The notes under the pieces are model-generated. The model was not told the origin of the DNA. It did no database searches and worked only from the letters and a program-made list of their open reading frames with translations. Below are positions 26,541-34,510 of a stretch of DNA of 64,000 nucleotides, piece by piece (positions within the stretch are counted from its first letter, which is position 1; each line of letters starts with the position of its first letter). Made by a program: the position numbers and the translations under genes. The stretch comes from Thermohalobaculum sp039184865 (GTDB lineage: Bacteria > Pseudomonadota > Alphaproteobacteria > Rhodobacterales > Rhodobacteraceae). The stretch spans positions 124,001 to 188,000 of the forward strand of contig JBCDAV010000006.1 of the NCBI GenBank assembly GCA_039184865.1, given 5' to 3'.

Positions 26541-27371
26541 CTACGGCGTCGAAGCGTTGGGGACAAAGAGTTGTTGTCCGTGGATCCTGAATTCTCCAAT
26601 CGCGGTTTGTCCCTCGACGGATAGAATCCAGTCGATGAAAACCTGCGCATCATCCGATTTTGCGTTGGGGTGCCGGTCCGGATTGATAGCAACGATGCCG
26701 TACTGGTTGAGCAGCCTTCGGTCGCCCTCGACCAGGATGCGATGGCCGCGCTTGTTGCCGAACGTGATCCAGGTGGCCCGGTCCGTCAGCGCGTAGGCAT
26801 TCATTCCGATGCCAATGTTCAGGGTGGCGCCCATCCCAGAACCCGTTTCACGATACCAGGTGCCCGACGCAGCGGCGACATTGACTGCAGTGCTCTGCCA
26901 AAGCGCCAACTCCGCTTTGTGCGTGCCGCTGTCATCGCCGCGGGAGACGAAGGGTTCGGCAGCGCGCGCGATCCGTGAGAGTGCCGCCACCGCGTCGTCC
27001 ATGCCGGCAATCCCCGCCGGATCTGACGGCGGGCCGACGATCACGAAGTCATTGTACATCACGTCGTGGCGGATGGTGCCGTGGCCTTCAGCAACGAAGC
27101 GCTCCTCGGCCGCTGTTGCGTGAACCAGCAGGACGTCGCCGTCGCCGTTCATGGCGTTGCGGATCGCCTGACCGGTGCCGACCGCGACTGTGCGGACCTC
27201 GATGCCGGTCTTCGCGCGGAAGATCGGTAAAAGGTGTTCAAACAGGCCCGAATTCTGGGTGGACGTGGTCGACTGCAGGATGATGAAACGGTCTGCCGCA
27301 CCTGCACTCCAGCACAGCAGGACCAGGGCGAGCACGGCCGTCGCCACCAAGCGATGCAGGTGCGTCAACAT
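26541..27371 (-). CDS. tupA: Tungstate ABC transporter substrate-binding protein
   Basis: This 276-residue periplasmic protein has a signal peptide (residues 1-28, ending SAGA-AD). It carries the TupA oxyanion-binding patterns 'ILQSTTSTQNSGLF' near residue 32 and 'FVSRGDDSGTHKAEL' near residue 135. These mark the tungstate-specific TupA family rather than ModA. The ATG at 27371 gives a proper signal peptide; the ATG at 27428 would overlap the ATPase gene. It is the last gene of a tupB-tupC-tupA operon, an order in which the binding protein comes last. Confidence 0.9.
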   Translation of the reverse strand: MLTHLHRLVATAVLALVLLCWSAGAADRFIILQSTTSTQNSGLFEHLLPIFRAKTGIEVRTVAVGTGQAIRNAMNGDGDVLLVHATAAEERFVAEGHGTIRHDVMYNDFVIVGPPSDPAGIAGMDDAVAALSRIARAAEPFVSRGDDSGTHKAELALWQSTAVNVAAASGTWYRETGSGMGATLNIGIGMNAYALTDRATWITFGNKRGHRILVEGDRRLLNQYGIVAINPDRHPNAKSDDAQVFIDWILSVEGQTAIGEFRIHGQQLFVPNASTP

Positions 27372-27376
27372 ACCGG

Positions 27377-28168
27377 TCAATTTTTTGTCTGCCCGCCTGC
27401 TATCAGGTGCAGGTCGCCTGTGAGCCATGCGCGCACGTCCTGCGAGTTCGGCGCAGTGAGCACCTCGGTCGCGCGCCCCTGTTCTGCCACGCCGCCGTCG
27501 GCTAGGAAGATTACGTCCTCGCCGAGGCGACGCGCCTGTGCGATGTCATGCGTGACGAGGACGATGGTGACGCCGCGCACCCGCGCTGCTGCGATCTGGG
27601 CCTCGATCGCAAGGGTCGAGGCCGGGTCGAGGCTGGCAGTCGGCTCATCGAGAAACAGAACCTCAGGAGCGGTTGCGAGGGCCTGAGCGACGGCAAGGCG
27701 CTGCTGCTCTCCGGCGGAAAGACGCCGAGCGGGACGGTGTGCCGCGTGGCCAAGTTGTGCAGCATCCAGAGCTGCCTGCTCGAGGGCGGCACGTTCTGTC
27801 GGCTCGATGCCCCGGACGCGCAACACAAAGCGCAGATTTGCGAGGACCGAGCGGCGCAGGAGCACAGGTCGTTGGAAGACCATCGCCTGGCGTTGCCGGT
27901 CAGACGCCGTCATGTCTCCGCCGCGCCAGAGAACCTTGCCGCCGCTTGGTTTCACCAGACCGTGCAGCAGCCGGACAAGCACGCTTTTGCCGGCACCGTT
28001 CGCTCCCATGATCACAGTGCAGGCTCCGGTCCGGATATCGACATCGAGCGGCCCGAGATGCGTTTCGCGTCCGGTGCCGTAGGTCAACTCGCGCCCAGAG
28101 AGGATTGCGTCGCCTCGATGCGCAAGCCGCTCGCGGTCGCCGGCCACGGGTTCGGCTCGCTCAAGCAT
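27377..28168 (-). CDS. tupC: Tungstate ABC transporter ATP-binding protein
   Basis: This 263-residue ABC ATPase powers the Tup importer. Walker A is GANGAGKS near residue 55, the Q-loop is in 'AMVFQRPVLLRRSV', the signature is LSAGEQQ near residue 150, Walker B is 'EVLFLDEPTASLD' near residue 172, and the H-loop is in 'VLVTHDIAQAR'. It overlaps the end of the permease gene by 8 bp and ends 5 bp before tupA. Confidence 0.93.
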   Translation of the reverse strand: MLERAEPVAGDRERLAHRGDAILSGRELTYGTGRETHLGPLDVDIRTGACTVIMGANGAGKSVLVRLLHGLVKPSGGKVLWRGGDMTASDRQRQAMVFQRPVLLRRSVLANLRFVLRVRGIEPTERAALEQAALDAAQLGHAAHRPARRLSAGEQQRLAVAQALATAPEVLFLDEPTASLDPASTLAIEAQIAAARVRGVTIVLVTHDIAQARRLGEDVIFLADGGVAEQGRATEVLTAPNSQDVRAWLTGDLHLIAGGQTKN

Positions 28169-28868
28169 ATGCAGCCCGGACGGCGGACGCCCTGAGCGCC
28201 ATCACCGCGGCGTTTACGACGAATGCGAGCGAGAGCAACACCATGCCCAAGGCGAGCGCGAGTTCGAGATTGCCTTTCGACGTCTCCAGCGCGATCGCCG
28301 TCGTCATCACGCGCGTGACGTGATTTATGTTGCCGCCGACGATGATAACCGCGCCGACTTCCGCGATCGCGCGTCCGAAGCCCGCGAGCATGACGGTCAG
28401 CAGGCTGTAGCGCGCATCCCACAGGAGCGCGGCGATCCGGTCGGCGCGTCTGACGCCCAGTGACGCGAAGCTCTCGGAATATTCGGTGTTCAGATCTTCG
28501 ACCACCTGCCTTGTCAATGCGGCGACGATCGGTGTCACGAGCACGGTCTGGGCGATGATCATGGCCGTCGGCGTGTAAAGGAGTTGTAGCGGGCCGAGCG
28601 GTCCCGATGCCGATAGGACGAGGTAGACAAACAGCCCGATCACTACCGGGGGCAGGCCCATCAGGGCGTTCAGGGCCACGATGATGACCGGGCGGCCGGG
28701 AAACCGGAAGGCGCCAACGACGGCGCCGAGCGGCAGGCCGATGATGCATCCGATCAGTACGGCGGTGAGCGTGACCTGCAGCGACAGCCAGATGATTTCG
28801 ACGAGGGCGGGGTCCCAGGTCAGAATTAGGCCAGCTGCAGCGGCAAGGCTGTCCCAGAAAGTATTCAT
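28161..28868 (-). CDS. tupB: Tungstate ABC transporter permease
   Basis: This 235-residue permease has five to six membrane segments. The cytoplasmic coupling loop is 'GFGRAIAEVGAVIIVGGNI' near residue 165, the typical EAA-type loop of Tup/sulfate-family permeases. It is the first gene of the tup operon. A perfect inverted repeat lies 15 bases before its start codon. Confidence 0.92.
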   Translation of the reverse strand: MNTFWDSLAAAAGLILTWDPALVEIIWLSLQVTLTAVLIGCIIGLPLGAVVGAFRFPGRPVIIVALNALMGLPPVVIGLFVYLVLSASGPLGPLQLLYTPTAMIIAQTVLVTPIVAALTRQVVEDLNTEYSESFASLGVRRADRIAALLWDARYSLLTVMLAGFGRAIAEVGAVIIVGGNINHVTRVMTTAIALETSKGNLELALALGMVLLSLAFVVNAAVMALRASAVRAAYA

Positions 28869-28882
28869 TGCGGCGCGTTATC

Positions 28883-28901
28883 CATTTGCACGGAGCAAAT
28901 G
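28883..28901 (-). promoter_or_regulatory. Possible operator upstream of the tup operon
   Basis: CATTTGC-ACGGA-GCAAATG is a 7-bp perfect inverted repeat centred about 24 bases before the tupB start codon. This is an operator-like position. It does not match the ModE consensus. The rest of the 276-bp gap to modC holds nothing else I can name. Confidence 0.45.
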
Positions 28902-29144
28902 CACAAAACGGCAGGATTATCCACAGGGAAACATGCGTGGTAGCGGCCGAACCACCTACAGGGAGAACTCTCGGCAGCGTTCTGAGGCGTTCCAAACCGC
29001 GATCTCTGGAAGCTGTCTTAGCCGTCGATCTATACGAATCGCTGGGTGATCGAGAATCGGCGCGCGATTGTGGCGCCGTCGGTGGTTTGAAGTCGCTGCA
29101 CAATGTGGTCTGCACTGAGACAACCAACAGGCGCTTACCCTAGT

Positions 29145-30233
29145 TCAGCGTTCGCCGCCAACATCCTCAGGCGCGATCGACAGGGTTTTGACAATTGCGA
29201 AAACACTGCTGCCGTTGGACAGCGCCAGGGCCTCGGCCGATCGTTTCGTGATGCGCGCCAGTACGCGCCCGGCCGATGTCGAGAGCGAGACGATCGCGCC
29301 GGGTCCGCCGCCTTCGCGGATGCTGTCGACCGTCGCGGGGATCACGTTGAGAGCGGACAGACCGCGCGGCGTTTCGCGGGCCAGGATCACGTCCTGTGCC
29401 GGGATGCGAACGCGGATTTGCGCACCGGCGCCATGCGGGACGGTCGGCAGGAAGAGCGGGATGCCTGCCGCATCGAGTTCCGACAGCCCGTCCGGATGGT
29501 GCCGGGCGACGGTTGCCTCGATGACTGCGCCGGCGCCTCTGACCCCAAGCGGCATGACCATCGGATCGCCCAGCACCTCGGCGGCGGTGCCCTGCCGGGT
29601 GACGCGACCGGCTTCGAGCGCCACGACGGTGGTCGCTAGCCGCGCCACTTCGGAGCCGGAATGGCTGACGTAGAGGATCGGCACCGAGACCTCGTCGCGC
29701 AGGCGTTCGAAATAGGGGAGGATCTCGGCCTTGCGCGGCTCGTCGAGCGAGGCGAGGGGTTCGTCAGCGAGAATCAGACGCGGGGCTGAGAGGAGCGCAC
29801 GACCGATAGCGACGCGCTGGCGCTCGCCCCCCGAGAGATGGCCCGGACGACGGCCGAGCAACGGTCCGAGACCGAGCATCTCGACGATACGGTCCAGACT
29901 TTCGTGATTTGCCGCGCGAGGCGCGAACCAGCGCCCGTAGAGCAGGTTGCGCCGAACCGTCAGATGCGGGAAAAGCCGCGCGTCCTGAAAGATGTAACCG
30001 ATCCTGCGACGATTGACCGGTTGGTTTCGTTCGGCATCCGTGTCCAGCAGGACCTCGTCATCGAGCTCGATCCGACCGTGATCCGGCGTTAGCAGCCCTG
30101 CGACCGCGTTCACGATGCTCGTCTTCCCGGATCCAGATCGCCCGAACAGGATCGTCACGCCAGGCGGGGCATCGAACGCCGCGTCGATGCCGAAAGACGC
30201 GAACGCGTGCCGGATGTTGACTGAAAGGCTCAT
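29145..30233 (-). CDS. modC: Molybdate ABC transporter ATP-binding protein
   Basis: This 362-residue ATPase has Walker A GRSGSGKTS near residue 33, signature LSGGERQR near residue 130, and Walker B 'LILADEPLASLDE' near residue 150. A C-terminal molybdate-binding MOP/TOBE domain follows, with 'LSALNVIPATVDSIREGGG' and 'LARITKRSAEALAL' near residues 295-340. That domain sets ModC apart from other ABC ATPases. The true start is the ATG at 30233 overlapping the modB stop by 4 bp; longer in-frame reading into modB is out of register with modB and is not coding. Confidence 0.95.
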   Translation of the reverse strand: MSLSVNIRHAFASFGIDAAFDAPPGVTILFGRSGSGKTSIVNAVAGLLTPDHGRIELDDEVLLDTDAERNQPVNRRRIGYIFQDARLFPHLTVRRNLLYGRWFAPRAANHESLDRIVEMLGLGPLLGRRPGHLSGGERQRVAIGRALLSAPRLILADEPLASLDEPRKAEILPYFERLRDEVSVPILYVSHSGSEVARLATTVVALEAGRVTRQGTAAEVLGDPMVMPLGVRGAGAVIEATVARHHPDGLSELDAAGIPLFLPTVPHGAGAQIRVRIPAQDVILARETPRGLSALNVIPATVDSIREGGGPGAIVSLSTSAGRVLARITKRSAEALALSNGSSVFAIVKTLSIAPEDVGGER

Positions 30234-30922
30234 GCGCCACGGACCCGTCGCGCGACACGGACCGAAATCCACTCGGATGCCAGAAGGGCCGCCATTGCGA
30301 TTGCGATGGCGATTGCGACGAGGCGCAAGGCGGAGGCCTCTCCCCCCGGCACCTGCAAGAAGGCATAGATCGCGGATGGAACGGTCTGGGTTTGGCCCGG
30401 GATGTTCGACACGAAGGTGATTGTCGCGCCGAACTCGCCGATTGCCTTGGCGAAGGCGAGCACCGCCCCTGCGAGCACGCCCGGCAGGATCAGCGGCAAG
30501 GTCACTGTGAGGAAGATCCAGATGCGCGACGCGCCAAGGGTGGCCGCCGCCTGCTCGAGCCTGGGATCGACGGCATCGAGCGACAGCCGTATCGCGCGCA
30601 CCATCAGCGGGAAGGCCATGATCGCCGCGGCAAGCACTGCGCCGGTCCAGCGGAACGCCAGGACGATGCCGACTTCCTGCAGCGCCCCGCCGATCCAGCC
30701 GCGGGTGCCGAACGCCAGCAACAGCAGGTAACCGGTCACGACGGGCGGCATAATCAGCGGCAGGTGCACCAGACCGTTGAGCAAGGTCTTGCCAGCGAAC
30801 GACCAGCGCGAAATTGCATAGGCGGTCAGAATTCCGAAGGGCAAGCTGATGAACGTAGCCCAGAGCGCGACCTTCAGAGATAGCGCGACCGCCTGCCATT
30901 CCTCCGGGCCGAGCCACCCCAT
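30230..30922 (-). CDS. modB: Molybdate ABC transporter permease
   Basis: This 230-residue inner-membrane permease has about five hydrophobic segments. The conserved EAA-loop 'AFAKAIGEFGATITFVSNI' near residue 155 is typical of ModB. It starts five bases after modA and overlaps modC by 4 bp, so modABC is one operon supplying molybdate for molybdenum cofactor. Confidence 0.95.
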   Translation of the reverse strand: MGWLGPEEWQAVALSLKVALWATFISLPFGILTAYAISRWSFAGKTLLNGLVHLPLIMPPVVTGYLLLLAFGTRGWIGGALQEVGIVLAFRWTGAVLAAAIMAFPLMVRAIRLSLDAVDPRLEQAAATLGASRIWIFLTVTLPLILPGVLAGAVLAFAKAIGEFGATITFVSNIPGQTQTVPSAIYAFLQVPGGEASALRLVAIAIAIAMAALLASEWISVRVARRVRGA

Positions 30923-30927
30923 CCCAA

Positions 30928-31749
30928 TCAGTCCGCCGGGACGCGAAAGCCACGCGCGCGTAAAGTGCCTTGCGCTTCGGGGCCGCTCAGAAATTGAAGA
31001 AAATCGAGTGCGAGCCCATCCCCTTTTTTTCTCGCAATGGCCGCCGCTGGATAGACGATTGGCGGATGGCTCAGACGCGGGAACTGACCGATCACGCGGA
31101 CCCGGTCATCGGCCAGCGCGTCGGTGGCGTATACGATGCCGAGCGGCGCCTCACCTCGCGCGACGAGCGCGAGAGCAGTGCGCACATTGTCGGTTTGCGC
31201 GATCCGTTCAGCCAGCGGCTCCCAAAGTCCGAGCCCTGAGAGCGCCGTTTTCCCGTAGATCCCGGCCGGCACCGCATCGACCAGAGCCATGGCGAGCCGC
31301 CCATTGCCGAGCAGAGCCTTCAGGTCCGGTGCAGCGGAGAAATCAACCGACGGCAACGTCCGGTCATGCGCGATAAGGACAAGCTCGTTGCCGGCCAGAT
31401 TGGAACGCGAGGCAGGATCGATCAGGCCTGCGCGCTCGAGCCTGTCCATCCAGCCGACGTTGGCAGAGATGAAGATGTCCGCAGGCGCGCCGAACTCGAT
31501 CTGCCGTGCCAGCGCCGACGAAGCGGCGAAGGACAACGTGATCGGCGTCCCCGTCGCTTTCGTGTAGGCGGTAGCGATGTCTTCGAGGGCCGACTTCAGG
31601 CTGGCCGCGGCGAAGACGAGGATCGTTCGGTCATTTGCAGAGGCGAGGCGCATTGCATTGATGCCGACGGCCGCGACGCATAGGCCGAGCACATCGCGTC
31701 GGTTAATCCTCAAGTTGGCCTTGCCGGGGTTCAGGAATGCGGGTCTCAC
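30928..31749 (-). CDS. modA: Molybdate ABC transporter substrate-binding protein
   Basis: This 273-residue periplasmic protein begins with a GTG and carries a twin-arginine-like signal (NRRDVLGLCVAAVG, residues 16-29). Molybdate ligand regions are visible as 'VFAAASLKSALEDIA' near residue 50, 'FAASSALARQIEFGAPADIF' near residue 75 and 'EAPLGIVYATDALAD' near residue 205. It opens the modABC operon. The Tat-type signal is a little unusual for ModA, and the ribosome site is weak, so the exact start is less sure than the gene. Confidence 0.93.
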   Translation of the reverse strand: MRPAFLNPGKANLRINRRDVLGLCVAAVGINAMRLASANDRTILVFAAASLKSALEDIATAYTKATGTPITLSFAASSALARQIEFGAPADIFISANVGWMDRLERAGLIDPASRSNLAGNELVLIAHDRTLPSVDFSAAPDLKALLGNGRLAMALVDAVPAGIYGKTALSGLGLWEPLAERIAQTDNVRTALALVARGEAPLGIVYATDALADDRVRVIGQFPRLSHPPIVYPAAAIARKKGDGLALDFLQFLSGPEAQGTLRARGFRVPAD

Positions 31750-31805
31750 GCTGCGGGTTATCGCGAAGGGTGAGCAGGGCGCGCAAGCCCCTGTTTGAAG
31801 GAAAG

Positions 31806-31830
31806 GGCAGATGGGAAGGCCCCATCTGCC
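31806..31830 (-). terminator. Hairpin terminator after the azoreductase gene
   Basis: GGCAGATGGG and CCCATCTGCC form a perfect 10-bp stem around five bases. On the minus strand it lies 15 bases past the azoreductase stop and is followed by a pyrimidine-rich run, so it probably ends that transcript before modA. Confidence 0.75.
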
Positions 31831-31845
31831 TCGGGTATTCTCTCC

Positions 31846-32424
31846 TCAGGCCGCGAGTGCTCCGATTTCAGCCTCGGCGCTCTTGAGTGCAGCTTCACCG
31901 TCGACCATCTGGCGAGCGGCGCTGACGACGGTGACGTCATGGATGCCGACGAAAGCCAGCGCGTGGCGCAGGTAGGGCGTGGCGAAGTCGATCTCGCTGT
32001 CCACCGCGGTGCCCCCGGAGGCGACGACAACGATGGCGCGCTTGCCGTCGAGAAGTCCGACCGGGCCGGTTTCGGTGTATTTGAACGTCTCGCGGGCGCG
32101 GGCGATCATGTCGACCCAGGCCTTCACGGCGGCCGGAAGGCCGAAATTGTAGATCGGTAGCCCGATCACAAGCACGTCGGCCGCCTTAAGTTCAGCAACA
32201 AGCGCGTCCGAATGTGCAAGAGCCGCCCTTTGCGCGTCGGTCCGCTCCGCCGGATCCGTGAAATTGGCGTTGATCCAGTCCTCGTTCACGAAGGGGATCC
32301 CGTCCGCCAGATCCCGGGTCACCACCCTGGCCGGTGCGAGCTTCTCGATCACGCGATCTGTCAACGTTCGCGTGGTAGAGCCCGCCGTCCGCATCGATCC
32401 GTCAACGCGTAGAACCTGTGTCAT
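31846..32424 (-). CDS. azoR: FMN-dependent NADH:quinone reductase / azoreductase
   Basis: This 192-residue flavodoxin-like enzyme of the AzoR family reduces quinones and azo compounds by two-electron transfer from NADH. It shows 'VDGSMRTAGSTTRTLTD' (FMN phosphate site) at residues 8-24, 'GLPIYNFGLPAAVKAWVDMI' near residue 90 and 'VVASGGTAVDSEIDF' near residue 135. The ATG at 32424 has GGAGAAG upstream. It is divergent from a LysR regulator gene, which probably controls it. Confidence 0.93.
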   Translation of the reverse strand: MTQVLRVDGSMRTAGSTTRTLTDRVIEKLAPARVVTRDLADGIPFVNEDWINANFTDPAERTDAQRAALAHSDALVAELKAADVLVIGLPIYNFGLPAAVKAWVDMIARARETFKYTETGPVGLLDGKRAIVVVASGGTAVDSEIDFATPYLRHALAFVGIHDVTVVSAARQMVDGEAALKSAEAEIGALAA

Positions 32425-32539
32425 GAACTTCTCCGTGGATTGCTGTGCTGCCTTCAGCGGAGAAGATATTGTTGCTGGTGCTGGAAAAAATATGGCAATG
32501 AGCAAGTCTCCTTTCTGGAAAACAGCATAATGAGTTGTC

Positions 32540-33457
32540 ATGGACCGGTTCGAGGATCTCAAGGCGTTCGTTCAGGTGGTCGAGAGCGGTAGCCTGACGA
32601 GAGCGGCCGACGTGCTGCAGGTCGCAACCTCGGCGGTCAGCCGCCGGATCAAGGATCTGGAGGGGCGTCTGGGAACGCAGTTGCTGCAACGCACGACGCG
32701 TCAGATGCGCCTGACGGCGAGCGGCGAGACATTTCATCGGCGCGCGGTCGAGATCCTGCAGGCGCTCGACGAGGCCGAGGCCGAGGCCGGCGATCAATCG
32801 CGCGCACTCAGTGGAACCCTGCGCATCGCTGCGCCGCTGTCGTTCGGGCACTCGCATCTGGCGCCGATCCTGATCGATTTCGCGACCGAGCACCCGGATC
32901 TTGAACTGGACGTAGATCTCTCCGACAGGATGGTCGATCTGATCGGCGAGGGCCTGGATCTGGCGGTGCGCATCGGCAATCTGCGCGATTCGAGCCTCAT
33001 TGCACGTCGGCTGGCCGAAGTGCGCACCGTGATCTGCGCCTCGCCCGGGTTTATCAAGGCCCAGGGCCGACCCGAGCAACCGGAGGATCTCGAGAAGCTG
33101 CCCTTCCTCTTCTACACCGGTTCCGATCGCGGTGAGAGCCTGCCCTTTGTGCGCGCCGACGGTTCTGACGGGACGATCTCGCTGCAACCCGTGCTGCGAT
33201 CGAACAACGGCGATCTGCTGCGAGATGCGGCGGTCGCCGGGCTCGGGTTCGCGCTGGAGCCGAGCTTCATCATCCACCGGGCGGTCGAGGAGGGCTCGCT
33301 GGTGCCGCTGCTGACCGACGTGACGTGGCCCTCGGTGACGATCCACATCATCTACCCGCAAACCCGCCACCTGTCGGCCCGGGCGCGCGCCTTCATCGAC
33401 TACGCGAGGGCACGCATCGGGACGCGGCCCGATTGGGAGGGGTTTCTCGACGCGTGA
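32540..33457 (+). CDS. LysR-family transcriptional regulator
   Basis: This 305-residue regulator has an N-terminal winged helix-turn-helix ('FVQVVESGSLTRAADVL', 'TSAVSRRIKDLEGRLGTQLL', residues 10-50) and a C-terminal effector-binding domain. It is transcribed away from azoR across a 115-bp gap, the classic layout for a LysR regulator and its target. It may respond to quinones or other electrophiles; this is inferred from the target only. Confidence 0.92.
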   Translation: MDRFEDLKAFVQVVESGSLTRAADVLQVATSAVSRRIKDLEGRLGTQLLQRTTRQMRLTASGETFHRRAVEILQALDEAEAEAGDQSRALSGTLRIAAPLSFGHSHLAPILIDFATEHPDLELDVDLSDRMVDLIGEGLDLAVRIGNLRDSSLIARRLAEVRTVICASPGFIKAQGRPEQPEDLEKLPFLFYTGSDRGESLPFVRADGSDGTISLQPVLRSNNGDLLRDAAVAGLGFALEPSFIIHRAVEEGSLVPLLTDVTWPSVTIHIIYPQTRHLSARARAFIDYARARIGTRPDWEGFLDA

Positions 33458-33469
33458 TGGCGCCCGCGA

Positions 33470-34438
33470 TCAGCCGTCGGGCACTTTCGCACGCTTGAAC
33501 CGGGACGTATCGCGCGAGCCGACGCCCTGAAACCGTGCCGTGCCGCCTCCGGTCACGCTGGGCGATCTGCTGCGGCCTGCCTCGAACCAGTCGACAACGG
33601 CGGAATACCAACTCAGCGGTATCGTGTGTCCGCCATTGTGCAGCAGCAGATCGACCGAAGCGCCGGGCACGCATCCACCCCAATTTGTCCGGTCGTATTC
33701 GCGGAGCTTGCCGGGCGTGTTGCGGTTCACGCAGCCGCCGGCCATGGCAATCCGGTCGAGCGACTGTTCCAGCGGCATCATTTCGACGCCGCCCGAGCGC
33801 CAGGCCCGGTCGGGGTTTAGCGGCACGATCCGGTCCGAGCGGCCGTGGGTGTGCAGCAACCTGACGCCCTTGCGGCACCGGCTCGGCATGTCGCCGAGAT
33901 AACCCGCTGCGATCGGTGCGAAGGCGGCTGCAAGCTCGGGGTTGTGGCAGGCGATCTCCCAGGTCAGGAACCCGCCATTGGACATCCCGGCGATCAGAAT
34001 GCGGTCCAGGTCGATCCGGTGGCGCACCGACGCGTCGGCCAGAACCTCAGCTACGAAGGCGGTGTCGTCGCGCTTCTTCCGCGCACGGCTGTTGCGCAGG
34101 AACCAGCCGGAGTCGACCAAGCCGCCGACATAACGTTTGTCCAACCCGGCGGGCACGATGACGGCATAGCCGCGGTCAACGAAGGCCCGGACGAAGCCGT
34201 CCCATGCAAGCGTGCGCGCGGAGTTTCCGGTCGAGCCGTAGAGGTAGAGTACGGCGGGATGCGGTCCCGGCCCGTCAGGCGTGCGCACGCGGTAGTGGCC
34301 GTTTCGGGTTTCGCACGGGATTTCCTGTCCGCCGATCTCGCAATTTGCCTGAGCGGGCGGTGCGGGAAGAAGACCGATGAGCAACAGGGCCAGACCGGCG
34401 ACGGACCTGAGCGCGATTCCGACTGTACCGATTTTCAT
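33470..34438 (-). CDS. Secreted alpha/beta hydrolase, PHB depolymerase / LpqC-type esterase
   Basis: This roughly 322-residue protein has a Sec signal peptide (residues 1-31, ending AQA) and an esterase fold. The oxyanion region is 'AVLYLYGSTGNSA', the nucleophile elbow is 'IAGMSNGGFLTWEIACHNP' (Ser in GMSNG), and His is in 'LHNGGHTIPLSW'. It resembles the esterase_phb / LpqC group, including feruloyl esterases. The neighbouring phaC makes a role in polyester metabolism possible, but a secreted enzyme would not reach internal granules. Confidence 0.82.
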   Translation of the reverse strand: MKIGTVGIALRSVAGLALLLIGLLPAPPAQANCEIGGQEIPCETRNGHYRVRTPDGPGPHPAVLYLYGSTGNSARTLAWDGFVRAFVDRGYAVIVPAGLDKRYVGGLVDSGWFLRNSRARKKRDDTAFVAEVLADASVRHRIDLDRILIAGMSNGGFLTWEIACHNPELAAAFAPIAAGYLGDMPSRCRKGVRLLHTHGRSDRIVPLNPDRAWRSGGVEMMPLEQSLDRIAMAGGCVNRNTPGKLREYDRTNWGGCVPGASVDLLLHNGGHTIPLSWYSAVVDWFEAGRSRSPSVTGGGTARFQGVGSRDTSRFKRAKVPDG

Positions 34439-34510
34439 GGGACCACCTGCGCACCTAAGGAAACGCCGCCATGATGCGGACGCGCTTCGTCGGGTCAAGG
34501 CAGTTGAGCC

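Noticed and set aside
28869..29144. ModE-type molybdate box upstream of tup
   Set aside because: A GTTATCC fragment is present, but the two-fold CGTTATAT pattern of ModE sites is not.
30234..30953. N-terminal extension of modC reading through modB
   Set aside because: The frame is open but out of register with modB, which has clear permease features. The modC start with a 4-bp overlap at 30233 explains both genes.
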